Source of the DNA: Bacteroidota bacterium
GTDB lineage: Bacteria; Bacteroidota; Ignavibacteria; SZUA-365
DNA length: 5,039 nucleotides
Reading direction: 5' to 3'
Assembly (NCBI GenBank): GCA_018224345.1
Contig: JAGTUW010000112.1
Coordinates: forward strand, 1-5,039
Shown here in pieces: positions 1 to 4,936 of this stretch. Under the pieces are notes generated by a model. That model was given only the letters and a program-made list of their open reading frames with translations, did no database searches and had not been told where the DNA came from. The position numbers were made by a program, and so were the translations under genes. Within the stretch, counting starts at the first letter, position 1. Every line of letters begins with the position of its first letter.

Positions 1-162
1 ACACGGTTCGTCTCACCGTGGCGGCCGGATCAGCTGCACCTGATCGTGTACCGGGAATTCTTTGACGGACAGCCATCACAGCTGCGCGGCGGGATGCGCT
101 ATGACAGCAGCGTGCTCGTGTTCAGCGACGTCGTTTCGAGCGATGCGGGGTGGGATTTCCGC
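1..162 (+). repeat. VWA-gene tail repeat, copy 1 (pairs with 3970-4211)
   Basis: This stretch aligns without small indels to 3970-4211. The only length difference is the 80-bp tandem-repeat insertion in the second copy (162 + 80 = 242 bp). Both copies share the same frame and start diverging immediately after GATTTCCGC. The second copy continues into coding sequence, while this one runs into a hairpin, so the rearrangement appears to be on this side. Confidence 0.9.
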
Positions 163-363
163 CCTCCGTCAGCGGAGGAAAAATCCTCTGTGATCACTGT
201 GAACTCCGTGGTGCCATTCATTCCCATCATTCCCCTCATTTGTCCTTGTTCGGACACGACAACCTCCGGTGATGACTCTGGCCGCTCCGTAGTTGCTGCG
301 GGGGAAACGCGTAGTGCGGACAGATCAGTGGGAAACGATTGTCCGAAAAATTCATTGATCTGA
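1..363 (+). CDS. C-terminal fragment of a VWA-type exported protein (left end outside window; tail apparently replaced)
   Basis: The frame is open from base 1 to the TGA at 361-363. Residues 1-54 (bases 1-162) match the tail of the downstream VWA gene at 44 of 54 positions once that gene's 80-bp repeat insertion is ignored; shared stretches include SPWRPDQL, GQPSQLRG and MRYDSSVLVF. The YDSSVLVF-type pattern resembles the beta-sandwich strands of cohesin/Ig-like modules, but this is tentative. Homology stops abruptly after WDFR at base 162. The remaining 66 residues come from low-complexity DNA and from the leader repeat, so they are unlikely to be a natural domain. The paralogue's acidic C-terminus (LEPGQGMVFELRVPEALEIE) is missing here. 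The best reading is a truncated, probably decayed paralogue whose frame happens to stay open. The first in-window ATG (46) lies inside the homologous region and is not a real start. Confidence 0.55.
   Translation, partial: TRFVSPWRPDQLHLIVYREFFDGQPSQLRGGMRYDSSVLVFSDVVSSDAGWDFRPPSAEEKSSVITVNSVVPFIPIIPLICPCSDTTTSGDDSGRSVVAAGETRSADRSVGNDCPKNSLI
163..188 (+). other. Two overlapping, mutually exclusive hairpins at the VWA-tail breakpoint
   Basis: CCTCCG (163-168) pairs with CGGAGG (173-178) around a TCAG loop. GAGGA (175-179) pairs with TCCTC (184-188) around AAAA. The two stems share 175-178, so only one can form at a time. No T-run follows, so this is not a clear intrinsic terminator. The structure begins at the exact base where homology to the second VWA copy ends. 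Confidence 0.5.
185..241 (+). repeat. Degenerate 9-nt periodic low-complexity stretch
   Basis: Three imperfect nonamers, CCTCTGTGA, TCACTGTGA and ACTCCGTGG (185-211), are followed after 3 nt by CATTCATTC, CCATCATTC and CCCTCATTT (215-241). The stretch is non-coding in character although it lies inside the open frame of the VWA fragment. No function is apparent. Confidence 0.5.
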
Positions 364-502
364 GTTCAGGTTTATTTACCTTTCACTACAGGTATCAACA
401 TGACAACGAACGAATCTCAAGTTTGCAGCCAGTCCGGGTCAAGAACAAATTACATCATCCCGATTCTTTTGATCGCTGCTCTTGCCTGTCTCGCAAACCC
501 GC
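314..502 (+). repeat. Leader/signal-peptide repeat, copy 1 (pairs with 4850-5039)
   Basis: About 190 bp is nearly identical to 4850-5039, with only a handful of substitutions and one 1-nt indel, mostly in the T-rich tract around 370-379. It covers the 86-nt leader of the small secreted protein gene and its first 34 codons. The non-coding part is as well conserved as the coding part, which suggests a recent duplication or gene conversion. The right end is not known because the second copy runs off the window. Confidence 0.95.
317..362 (+). promoter_or_regulatory. Structured leader with alternative stems or H-type pseudoknot, copy 1
   Basis: CGGACA (317-322) is complementary to TGTCCG (340-345). 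CAGATCA (321-327) is complementary to TGATCTG (356-362). The 5' arm of the second stem lies mostly in the loop of the first and its 3' arm lies outside, which is H-type pseudoknot geometry. The two stems compete for 2 nt (321-322). The element ends 37 nt before the ATG at 400. It is retained exactly in the second copy (4853-4898), but the copies are too similar for this to count as covariation. Confidence 0.4.
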
Positions 503-852
503 TCCCTGCGCAGCCGATAGATCTTTGTACCGATGGCCCGGTCACCTTGGCAGCTAATGGGACAACCGAGGTTGACATTACTGTTGCGGCTGGAACGCAA
601 ATTCAGGTTACACTTATGTCAGACTGTACAGATAATCCCATAAACCCACCAGCAACCAATGGCGTATATTGCTCCGGTGGGGCTGGAAACTACTCTCCAA
701 ACTACATTGAGTGGTATACTGATACGGCAGATCAACGTAACGGGCAACTGCCACAAAATATGGGGACGATAAGTGTTACAAATGGCGACGATGAATTCAG
801 AATCTCGTTGGACGCTTGTCCTGGAACTATAGTGAAAATTGAATGTATATAA
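400..852 (+). CDS. Small secreted Cys-containing protein of unknown function
   Basis: This encodes 150 residues from ATG, with a weak AGGT Shine-Dalgarno 7 nt upstream that is also kept in the second copy. The N-terminus is hydrophilic for about 18 residues, followed by a hydrophobic segment (roughly residues 19-35, IIPILLIAALACLANPL). A likely signal peptidase I site follows near LPAQ (35-38). A lipobox reading at ALAC (27-30) is poor because the -3 residue is Ala. The mature part of about 112 residues is Ser/Thr/Asn/Gly-rich and beta-like. It carries five cysteines (43, 76, 91, 140, 149), which suggests disulphides in the periplasm or outside the cell. No T9SS sorting domain is visible, and I do not recognise the family. 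A hairpin follows directly, so it is probably transcribed separately from the downstream gene. The first 34 codons recur at 4937 with one residue change (T3 to S). Confidence 0.8.
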   Translation: MTTNESQVCSQSGSRTNYIIPILLIAALACLANPLPAQPIDLCTDGPVTLAANGTTEVDITVAAGTQIQVTLMSDCTDNPINPPATNGVYCSGGAGNYSPNYIEWYTDTADQRNGQLPQNMGTISVTNGDDEFRISLDACPGTIVKIECI

Positions 853-859
853 GATCGCC

Positions 860-898
860 GTTATGGACAGAGGCGTATGGCTGGCCTCTGTCCATAAC
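860..898 (+). terminator. Strong 15-bp hairpin after the small secreted gene
   Basis: GTTATGGACAGAGGC (860-874) is perfectly complementary to GCCTCTGTCCATAAC (884-898) with a 9-nt loop, starting 7 nt after the TAA at 850-852. The downstream tract is AT-rich (CATCATTATTTAATC) but not a clean U-run, so termination may be partial. Position and stem quality fit a transcription terminator or 3' RNA stabiliser. It could act on both strands. Confidence 0.7.
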
Positions 899-934
899 CA
901 TCATTATTTAATCTGATAGAATAATCCAACCTCA

Positions 935-954
935 CTTCTTTGCAGTGAAAGAAG
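935..954 (+). promoter_or_regulatory. Palindrome upstream of the Asp-box gene
   Basis: CTTCTTT (935-941) and AAAGAAG (948-954) form a perfect 7-bp inverted repeat with a 6-nt spacer, centred about 38 nt before the ATG. It could be an operator or a leader hairpin. I see no convincing promoter pair between 899 and 970. Confidence 0.3.
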
Positions 955-970
955 CAAGCAGGGATGAATT

Positions 971-975
971 GGAGG
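971..975 (+). promoter_or_regulatory. Ribosome binding site GGAGG
   Basis: A consensus GGAGG lies 7 nt before the ATG at 983. It fixes that codon as the start of the Asp-box protein and is much stronger than the site of the preceding small gene. Confidence 0.85.
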
Positions 976-982
976 ACAAAGA

Positions 983-3322
983 ATGCGAACTATAATATGT
1001 ACCATATTCATTTTTGGATTATGTTGCTCAGGGCGAGCACAGGATGTTACACGAGTATATCCCGACAAGGAGCATAATCCGCTATTCGGTGTGGTCGCTA
1101 CACTTGACGGAACGCTATATGCTGCTGGCACAAACAATACGTTTCTACGCAGTACGGACAGTGGTGAAACCTGGGCCCAATTGTCGACTGGCGATCACCG
1201 CTTGCACATTACGAAGATCGTGACTGATGGTACGGATCTCTATATGATGGCTAGTCCTTATCTCCATTCTGGACGGCCGGATTTAGTACCTGGCCTTGAC
1301 CCTTTCGCATTGTACAAGTATGAAACGCGTAGTAATACATTCCGCCATATAGCGATTCCTGAACCTGAGCGGACCGATTCTACACAAATCAACTTATATA
1401 GTCTTGCGGCAACACCAGATGCATTGTACTTGAGCTATGTTTGGGACAGTCGTGGCAATTTAGTTTCAACGGATCGAGGAATAACCTGGAACGAACTAGA
1501 TGTCCCTGACAGCCTCGGAGTGAATCATGCCTTTCAGTTTTACGCTGGCTCAGATTCGAACGACATTGTCGTTGTTGTGCCAGATGGCCCGGGAAGAAAA
1601 TATGCTATCGGTCGGGATGGGGGGGAATCATGGAAACAGCTGGACGGCCCGATCGCTTCTTATATAGACTATGCTGAATCGGCAGTTCTCTATCTCGGTG
1701 ACGACCGTATACTCATTCATGCACGCGATACGGGGGCGCTGATGATGAATGACACGACGGGCGAGTGGTCGGTGGTTAGCTATCCTCCAGTTAAAGACAT
1801 CTCCGCACTTGCACTATCGCCCTCGGGTAGTATCATCATGTGCAGCGATAAAGGTGGAATATTTTCATCCGACGATGATGGTGAGTCATGGACGATGCTG
1901 AATGCAGATTACAATACTACGTACAAAGTGAAGTATGATCTGGGGTTCTTCGGCGCTAGTGAGATTGTTGCCGTAAACACGATGGGAGAAATCTATATCA
2001 CCCATGATCTTGGAACAAGCTGGGAACTGCCGCGAGAAACGCCGTTCGTGGTTTCCAGATTGATCTGGGCCGAGGATGACCGTGCGGTTGTAACAATGGC
2101 GCATTGGAAAACCTGGGACTATTCAGAATACATAACAAATGATGGATACAGGTCATTTCAGAAAATTGACGATATCCCAGGATACTCTATTCATCCCGTT
2201 TCAGCACAGCTCTGGTATAGTCTTGCTCGTATCGGAGGAAATGACGACACGCTGATATTCAGGAGCGAGGACGCAGGTGAGAGCTGGCATGCGGTATATG
2301 TCGATACAGACTCACGTCTGTTAAGCACAAGTTCCCAGACATATGATTCTGCTTACACTGTATTTCCGATGACGAAAGGATTGCTCTATACTTCTGACGG
2401 TGGATCAACCTGGTCATGGATACAGAACGCGGAATGGAGTGCGAACCACCGACCTGTCATTATTCGAATATCTCCGTTTGACAGGGCTATTTGGTACACA
2501 TTAAAGGATTCTACGGGAACGTATAAGGTGGTGCGCAGTAGTCCGGATTTCCGGGAATGGAAAGTTGTACTCGAACTGTCGCAGGAGGAAAGGCAGCGTG
2601 TATACCATATATCCACGGTACGACCACTCGAAACAGGAGAGGTCCTCGCGGTCGCAGTGCTGAAGTATACGAGCAAACAACGCGAGAAGAATATTCTGAC
2701 AATGTATAGCGACGACAACGGAGAGTCATGGCAGTCGTACGAGACAGTGCGATCTTCAGATGATCGCGAAATCAAGACTGATGCCGGAGCAACGGTGCTG
2801 CCAAATGGAGGTGTCATTACTGATTACTCTGTATTCCAGCCAAACACGACGACACTGGTGACATTGTATGCAAGCACCGATTATGGACGAACGGATACGT
2901 TGGCTCTCGAGACAAGTTCGATTGGCGGGATTGACGTGAGTAATTATCTGTATTCGGACAATACAGCTAATACATATTATAAGCAAACATTATCCATTTA
3001 CCGCATCAGCTTCCCCGACGTTACCAGTGTGAGATCTCCTGACCGTCCGCCACTGCCGCTCAGCATCGGCACACCGTATCCTCATCCGGTATCGCGCACA
3101 GTAGAATCTACAACTCTGCATATTCAGAGCGACCACACGGTGCAGGTCAGCATGACCGTGCACGATCTCTCCGGACGCATGGTTGGGCATCTGTTCGATG
3201 GCGAACTCGGTCCGGAAGGACGGCATGTGACATGGTCCGCCGGCACGCTCGCTCCCGGGATGTATGTGCTCCAGCTGAAGTCGAGTGCGGGCGTGTGCAG
3301 GAGAAAGGTGATAGTGGAGTGA
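983..3322 (+). CDS. Asp-box (BNR) repeat beta-propeller protein with T9SS C-terminal sorting domain
   Basis: This encodes 779 residues with a signal peptide (about residues 1-20, ending GRAQ). At least eight Asp-box motifs of the S-x-D-x-G-x-[TS]-W type are visible, at about residues 57, 162, 210, 296, 340, 428, 470 and 576, with degenerate ones near 385 and 519. This predicts a multi-bladed propeller of the sortilin/BNR kind. I see no sialidase FRIP motif or catalytic set, so a binding or structural surface role is more likely than glycosidase activity. Residues about 696-779 are a T9SS type-A sorting domain: the YPHPV-type start, VSMTVHDLSGRMV, GRHVTW, LAPGMYVLQL and a basic VCRRKVIVE end. 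The protein should cross the outer membrane through T9SS and be anchored or released. GC is 45% in 2701-3000 and 61% in 3001-3300 (counted by hand), a step just before the sorting domain. The stop overlaps the next gene's GTG by 4 bp. Confidence 0.95.
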   Translation: MRTIICTIFIFGLCCSGRAQDVTRVYPDKEHNPLFGVVATLDGTLYAAGTNNTFLRSTDSGETWAQLSTGDHRLHITKIVTDGTDLYMMASPYLHSGRPDLVPGLDPFALYKYETRSNTFRHIAIPEPERTDSTQINLYSLAATPDALYLSYVWDSRGNLVSTDRGITWNELDVPDSLGVNHAFQFYAGSDSNDIVVVVPDGPGRKYAIGRDGGESWKQLDGPIASYIDYAESAVLYLGDDRILIHARDTGALMMNDTTGEWSVVSYPPVKDISALALSPSGSIIMCSDKGGIFSSDDDGESWTMLNADYNTTYKVKYDLGFFGASEIVAVNTMGEIYITHDLGTSWELPRETPFVVSRLIWAEDDRAVVTMAHWKTWDYSEYITNDGYRSFQKIDDIPGYSIHPVSAQLWYSLARIGGNDDTLIFRSEDAGESWHAVYVDTDSRLLSTSSQTYDSAYTVFPMTKGLLYTSDGGSTWSWIQNAEWSANHRPVIIRISPFDRAIWYTLKDSTGTYKVVRSSPDFREWKVVLELSQEERQRVYHISTVRPLETGEVLAVAVLKYTSKQREKNILTMYSDDNGESWQSYETVRSSDDREIKTDAGATVLPNGGVITDYSVFQPNTTTLVTLYASTDYGRTDTLALETSSIGGIDVSNYLYSDNTANTYYKQTLSIYRISFPDVTSVRSPDRPPLPLSIGTPYPHPVSRTVESTTLHIQSDHTVQVSMTVHDLSGRMVGHLFDGELGPEGRHVTWSAGTLAPGMYVLQLKSSAGVCRRKVIVE

Positions 3323-3537
3323 AATTCTCAACCGCAATTACGTACCAGTGTCTCTTCCTCCTGGCAGCTGTCACCGTCGCCGCCCAGCCTCTGAGCGTCT
3401 CGATCGAATCCATCGACGCCTCGCGTTTGCCGCGCATGAAAATGGAAACGGCGGTGCGGTGGAACGGTGCGCAGTTGCGGTCGACGCAGGGACTTTCGCT
3501 TTCCGTCATGGATAATGGACAGCCCATCGACGCGTAG
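3319..3537 (+). CDS. Fragment: signal peptide and N-terminal domain of the VWA protein
   Basis: This gives 72 residues from GTG to the premature TAG. The start is supported by a purine-rich AGGAGAAAGG upstream and by the 4-bp overlap with the preceding stop. Residues 1-23 are a clear signal peptide (a Lys near the start, then CLFLLAAVTVAAQP with an AxA-type site). The rest (LSVSIESIDASRLPRMKMET, then SVMDNGQPIDA) looks like the beta-strand 'commentary' domain that precedes VWA in many exported bacterial proteins. Alone it is unlikely to be functional. An ATG at 3232 lies in the same frame but inside the upstream gene and ahead of the signal peptide, so it is rejected as a start. Confidence 0.55.
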   Translation: MKFSTAITYQCLFLLAAVTVAAQPLSVSIESIDASRLPRMKMETAVRWNGAQLRSTQGLSLSVMDNGQPIDA

Positions 3538-4362
3538 GTCTGGTGTCCCGACACGGCGACGGGTACGGCGGTGGCGCTGGTGCTGGATAATTCCGGATCC
3601 ATATCGGGAGTCGATTTCGACAGCCTGAAAGCTGGCGCGCTGTCCGTTGTGCGCATGCTCGGTATCGGCGACGAAGCCGCCATCTACCACTTCTCCAATG
3701 GCGGGGAGCGCGTGATTGATTTCACCGGGGATGTTCCATCGCTGGAAACTGCGATCGGCAATCTCGCGCTCGGAGCCAATACGCCCATCTATCACACGAT
3801 GACACTCGCCCTGCAGGATCTCGCGGCGCATCCCGCGGCGCTGCTGCGTGAGATCGGCGGGGAAATGCTCACGCCGAACTGTGTGATCACCTGGGAAACG
3901 AACTGCACCGACAGCCTCCGCGCCATGCATGTCACCGCACAGTACCGCGGGGAAGTAGCCGAAGCGGATACGCTGTTCGTATCGCCGTGGCGTCCGGATC
4001 AGCTGCAATTGCGCGTGTCCGGTCCTGCGCGTGTCCGGTCCTGCGCGTATCCGGTCCTGCGCGTATCCGGTCCTGCGCGTATCCGGTCCTGCGCGTGTGC
4101 TGGGAATTCTTCGGCGGACAGCCATCGCAGCTGCGCGGCGAGATGCGCTACGACAGCAGCGTGCTCGTTTTCATCGATGTCATTTCGAGTGACATGGGGT
4201 GGGATTTCCGCACGGAGCCGTTCTGCGAATTTAAGCGGTGTCATTTTTCGCTGTTGCAAGAACGACCAGGATGCCTTTGCGCTGAAGCTGGAACCGGGAC
4301 AGGGGATGGTCTTCGAACTCCGCGTCCCGGAAGCGCTGGAGATCGAGGAGTTCGAGCCGTAG
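3538..4362 (+). CDS. Fragment: truncated VWA domain with frameshifted middle
   Basis: This is the open frame after the TAG; the nearest usable alternative start is the GTG at 3571. The VWA signature is clear: VALVLDNSGSIS gives the DxSxS metal-ion (MIDAS) motif at about 3586-3600, followed by HFSNGGERVIDFTGD and the second MIDAS loop with Thr in LGANTPIYH. The third MIDAS loop (usually TDG or TDGxD) is absent, so metal-dependent ligand binding should be lost. After NCTDSLRAMHVTAQYRGEV comes the tail module SPWRPDQLQL. The 16-bp repeat then encodes an artificial Arg/Ser/Cys-rich stretch, the conserved EFFGGQPSQLRGEMRYDSSV segment is read out of frame until about 4258, and the acidic C-terminus is in frame again. 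No strong ribosome binding site is evident at 3571. Confidence 0.55.
   Translation, partial: VWCPDTATGTAVALVLDNSGSISGVDFDSLKAGALSVVRMLGIGDEAAIYHFSNGGERVIDFTGDVPSLETAIGNLALGANTPIYHTMTLALQDLAAHPAALLREIGGEMLTPNCVITWETNCTDSLRAMHVTAQYRGEVAEADTLFVSPWRPDQLQLRVSGPARVRSCAYPVLRVSGPARIRSCACAGNSSADSHRSCAARCATTAACSFSSMSFRVTWGGISARSRSANLSGVIFRCCKNDQDAFALKLEPGQGMVFELRVPEALEIEEFEP
3970..4211 (+). repeat. VWA-gene tail repeat, copy 2 (with 80-bp insertion)
   Basis: This is the counterpart of 1-162. Removing exactly five 16-bp units restores an uninterrupted match to copy 1 and the reading QLQLRV-CWEFFGGQ against QLHLIV-YREFFDGQ. Beyond 4211 this copy continues with coding sequence (TEPFCEFKRCHFSLLQ) that copy 1 lacks. 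Confidence 0.9.
4011..4098 (+). repeat. 16-bp tandem repeat, 5.5 copies, inside the VWA gene
   Basis: The unit is GCGCGTRTCCGGTCCT. Copies at 4011 and 4027 carry GTGTCC, copies at 4043, 4059 and 4075 carry GTATCC, and a half unit GCGCGTGT ends the array at 4098. The paralogous tail at 1-162 has no repeat, so this is a derived expansion from an 8-nt seed. As 16 is not a multiple of 3, the copy number sets the downstream frame: 0, 3 or 6 copies are in frame and five are not. No frame through the array contains a stop on the + strand in the two frames checked. There are no spacers, so it is not CRISPR. Confidence 0.97.
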
Positions 4363-4425
4363 ATGACATGCGATTCGGGGGACGGATCGGTCCTTGGATA
4401 TCCGGGATTTATTTCGGTATGGGTA

Positions 4426-4466
4426 TGATTATTATTCACGATAAGGTGAATTATTATCACGTTTTT
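4426..4466 (+). terminator. Possible weak terminator: AT-rich hairpin plus T-run
   Basis: TGATTATTATTCAC (4426-4439) and GTGAATTATTATCA (4446-4459) pair at 12 of 14 positions around a 6-nt loop, and GTTTTT follows at 4461-4466. It lies 64 nt after the VWA stop. The stem is poor in GC, so an operator-like palindrome is an alternative reading. Confidence 0.35.
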
Positions 4467-4545
4467 CGCCTGATCGGCGAAACAGCCCGATATTTCTAAC
4501 GCATTATATATATTTGATTTACCCCCCCCGCCGCGCTCATCTGCA

Positions 4546-4561
4546 TGGCACAATGTTTGCA
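4546..4561 (+). promoter_or_regulatory. Sigma-54 (RpoN) -24/-12 promoter
   Basis: TGGCAC (4546-4551), 5 nt, then TTGCA (4557-4561) matches the sigma-54 consensus TGGCAC-N5-TTGCW exactly, including spacing. The expected start of transcription is about 4571-4573. Such a match is unlikely by chance in 5 kb (about 1% for ten fixed bases on both strands). The next gene start is 365 nt downstream, so the transcript would have a long structured leader or be a separate RNA. The enhancer-binding activator site was not identified. Confidence 0.6.
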
Positions 4562-4576
4562 TACTGGATAAGTCCA

Positions 4577-4600
4577 TCGGATAATCGTTTCTCGCTGATT
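4577..4600 (+). repeat. Inverted, RNA-complementary copy of the leader core
   Basis: This 24-nt segment can pair with 4859-4882 without interruption: 20 Watson-Crick pairs and 4 G-U pairs. The same target occurs at 323-346 in leader copy 1. It begins only a few bases after the predicted sigma-54 start site. It may be an antisense region or one terminal inverted repeat of a 306-bp element (4577-4882). Confidence 0.6.
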
Positions 4601-4647
4601 ACGACGGAAAATCGTTATTGATCTGGTATGCCCGATTCAGGAGTCCG

Positions 4648-4700
4648 ACGTGAAGAGGGGTTACGGTGACAAAAGTCGATTCCCTCCAACGTCTTCACGT
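4648..4700 (+). other. Long-range hairpin downstream of the sigma-54 promoter
   Basis: ACGTGAAGA (4648-4656) and TCTTCACGT (4692-4700) are a perfect 9-bp inverted repeat. The 35-nt interior can add GGGG (4657-4660) against CTCC (4684-4687, one G-U) and a GAC-AAAA-GTC mini-stem (4668-4677). It would lie in the leader of any transcript from 4571. Confidence 0.4.
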
Positions 4701-4852
4701 GCCCATTCATGCAGTCTTCGCGCACCCGTACGTACGGAGATGCGTCAGGATTTGTTGTCGAATATGAGCGGAAGTGGATAGCGTATGAGAAAAGCGAGAA
4801 AGTGACGAAAAGCCGACGTACTTGCAAACATGTTGATCGGGACAGTTCCGTG

Positions 4853-4898
4853 CGGACAGATCAGTGGGAAACGATTGTCCGAAAAATTCATTGATCTG
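4853..4898 (+). promoter_or_regulatory. Structured leader with alternative stems or pseudoknot, copy 2
   Basis: This has the same elements as at 317-362: CGGACA (4853-4858) with TGTCCG (4876-4881), and CAGATCA (4857-4863) with TGATCTG (4892-4898). Pairing of 4859-4882 with 4577-4600 would break both stems, so the upstream segment could act as a switch. Confidence 0.4.
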
Positions 4899-4936
4899 AG
4901 TTCAGATTTTTTTTACCTTTCACTATAGGTATCAAC

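Larger units (their letters stand above)
3319..4362 (+). pseudogene. Broken VWA-domain exported protein gene
   Basis: Read as one gene from the GTG at 3319, this encodes a signal peptide, an N-terminal beta domain, a VWA domain, a C-terminal beta region and an acidic tail. Four lesions are visible. (1) There is an in-frame TAG at 3535-3537; both sides are in the same frame and read as one protein. (2) The second half of the VWA domain is missing around 3831-3845, where the text jumps from helix LALQDLAAHP to LLREIGGEML without the usual TDG metal-binding loop. (3) Five 16-bp repeats (80 bp) at 4011-4090 shift the frame. (4) There is an extra base near 4257-4263. Since 80 + 1 = 81, the last two lesions cancel, and the tail up to the TAG at 4360-4362 is back in frame. 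The GTG/TGA overlap with the upstream stop suggests translational coupling. Consensus errors could explain the TAG and the +1, but not the tandem repeat. Confidence 0.8.
4363..4936 (+). other. 574-bp gene-free stretch with sigma-54 promoter and inverted repeats
   Basis: I find no convincing protein gene here. In order it holds an AT-rich hairpin with a short T-run (4426-4466), a second small hairpin (4464-4482), an AT-rich tract (about 4503-4521), a run of eight C (4522-4529), a sigma-54 promoter (4546-4561), a segment complementary to the leader repeat (4577-4600), a long hairpin (4648-4700) and the leader repeat from 4850. The corresponding interval after VWA-tail copy 1 (163-313) is much shorter and shares little with it. 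Confidence 0.7.

Noticed and set aside
27..30. Lipoprotein reading of the small secreted protein (residues ALAC, 27-30 of the product of 400-852)
   Set aside because: The -3 residue is Ala rather than Leu/Val/Ile, and a better signal peptidase I site follows at LPAQ. Coordinates here are residue numbers.
983..3322. Sialidase assignment from the Asp-box (BNR) motifs
   Set aside because: Asp boxes occur in many non-enzymatic propellers; no FRIP motif or catalytic residue pattern was seen.
3535..3537. Programmed TAG readthrough or pyrrolysine
   Set aside because: Other lesions in the same gene point to decay, and no recoding element is visible next to the TAG.
4011..4098. CRISPR-like direct repeats
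   Set aside because: The 16-bp units are head-to-tail with no spacers and lie inside a gene.
3147..4125. Long minus-strand open frames opposite the VWA gene
   Set aside because: They are Arg/His-rich shadow translations of a GC-rich coding strand, without start signals, and the + strand reading contains recognisable VWA motifs.
4464..4482. Second intrinsic terminator (TTTCGCC/GGCGAAA hairpin)
   Set aside because: The T-run precedes the hairpin on the + strand and becomes A on the minus strand, so neither direction has the needed U-tract.
4509..4516. Bacteroidetes-type -7 box TATATTTG
   Set aside because: It matches TAnnTTTG, but I find no -33 element at the right distance and the tract is AT-rich, so a chance match is likely.
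4631..4650. Intergenic palindrome resembling CCCGATTCAGGAGTCGGG-type dispersed repeats
   Set aside because: The second arm is interrupted (AGTCCGAC), leaving a weak stem; one occurrence cannot establish a repeat family.
4709..4894. 61-codon + strand open frame in the gene-free stretch
   Set aside because: It has no ribosome binding site, ends inside the leader repeat in a frame that differs from the one open in copy 1, and its product is not recognisable. It is treated as chance, though its middle (GFVVEYERKWIAYEKSEK) looks mildly protein-like.
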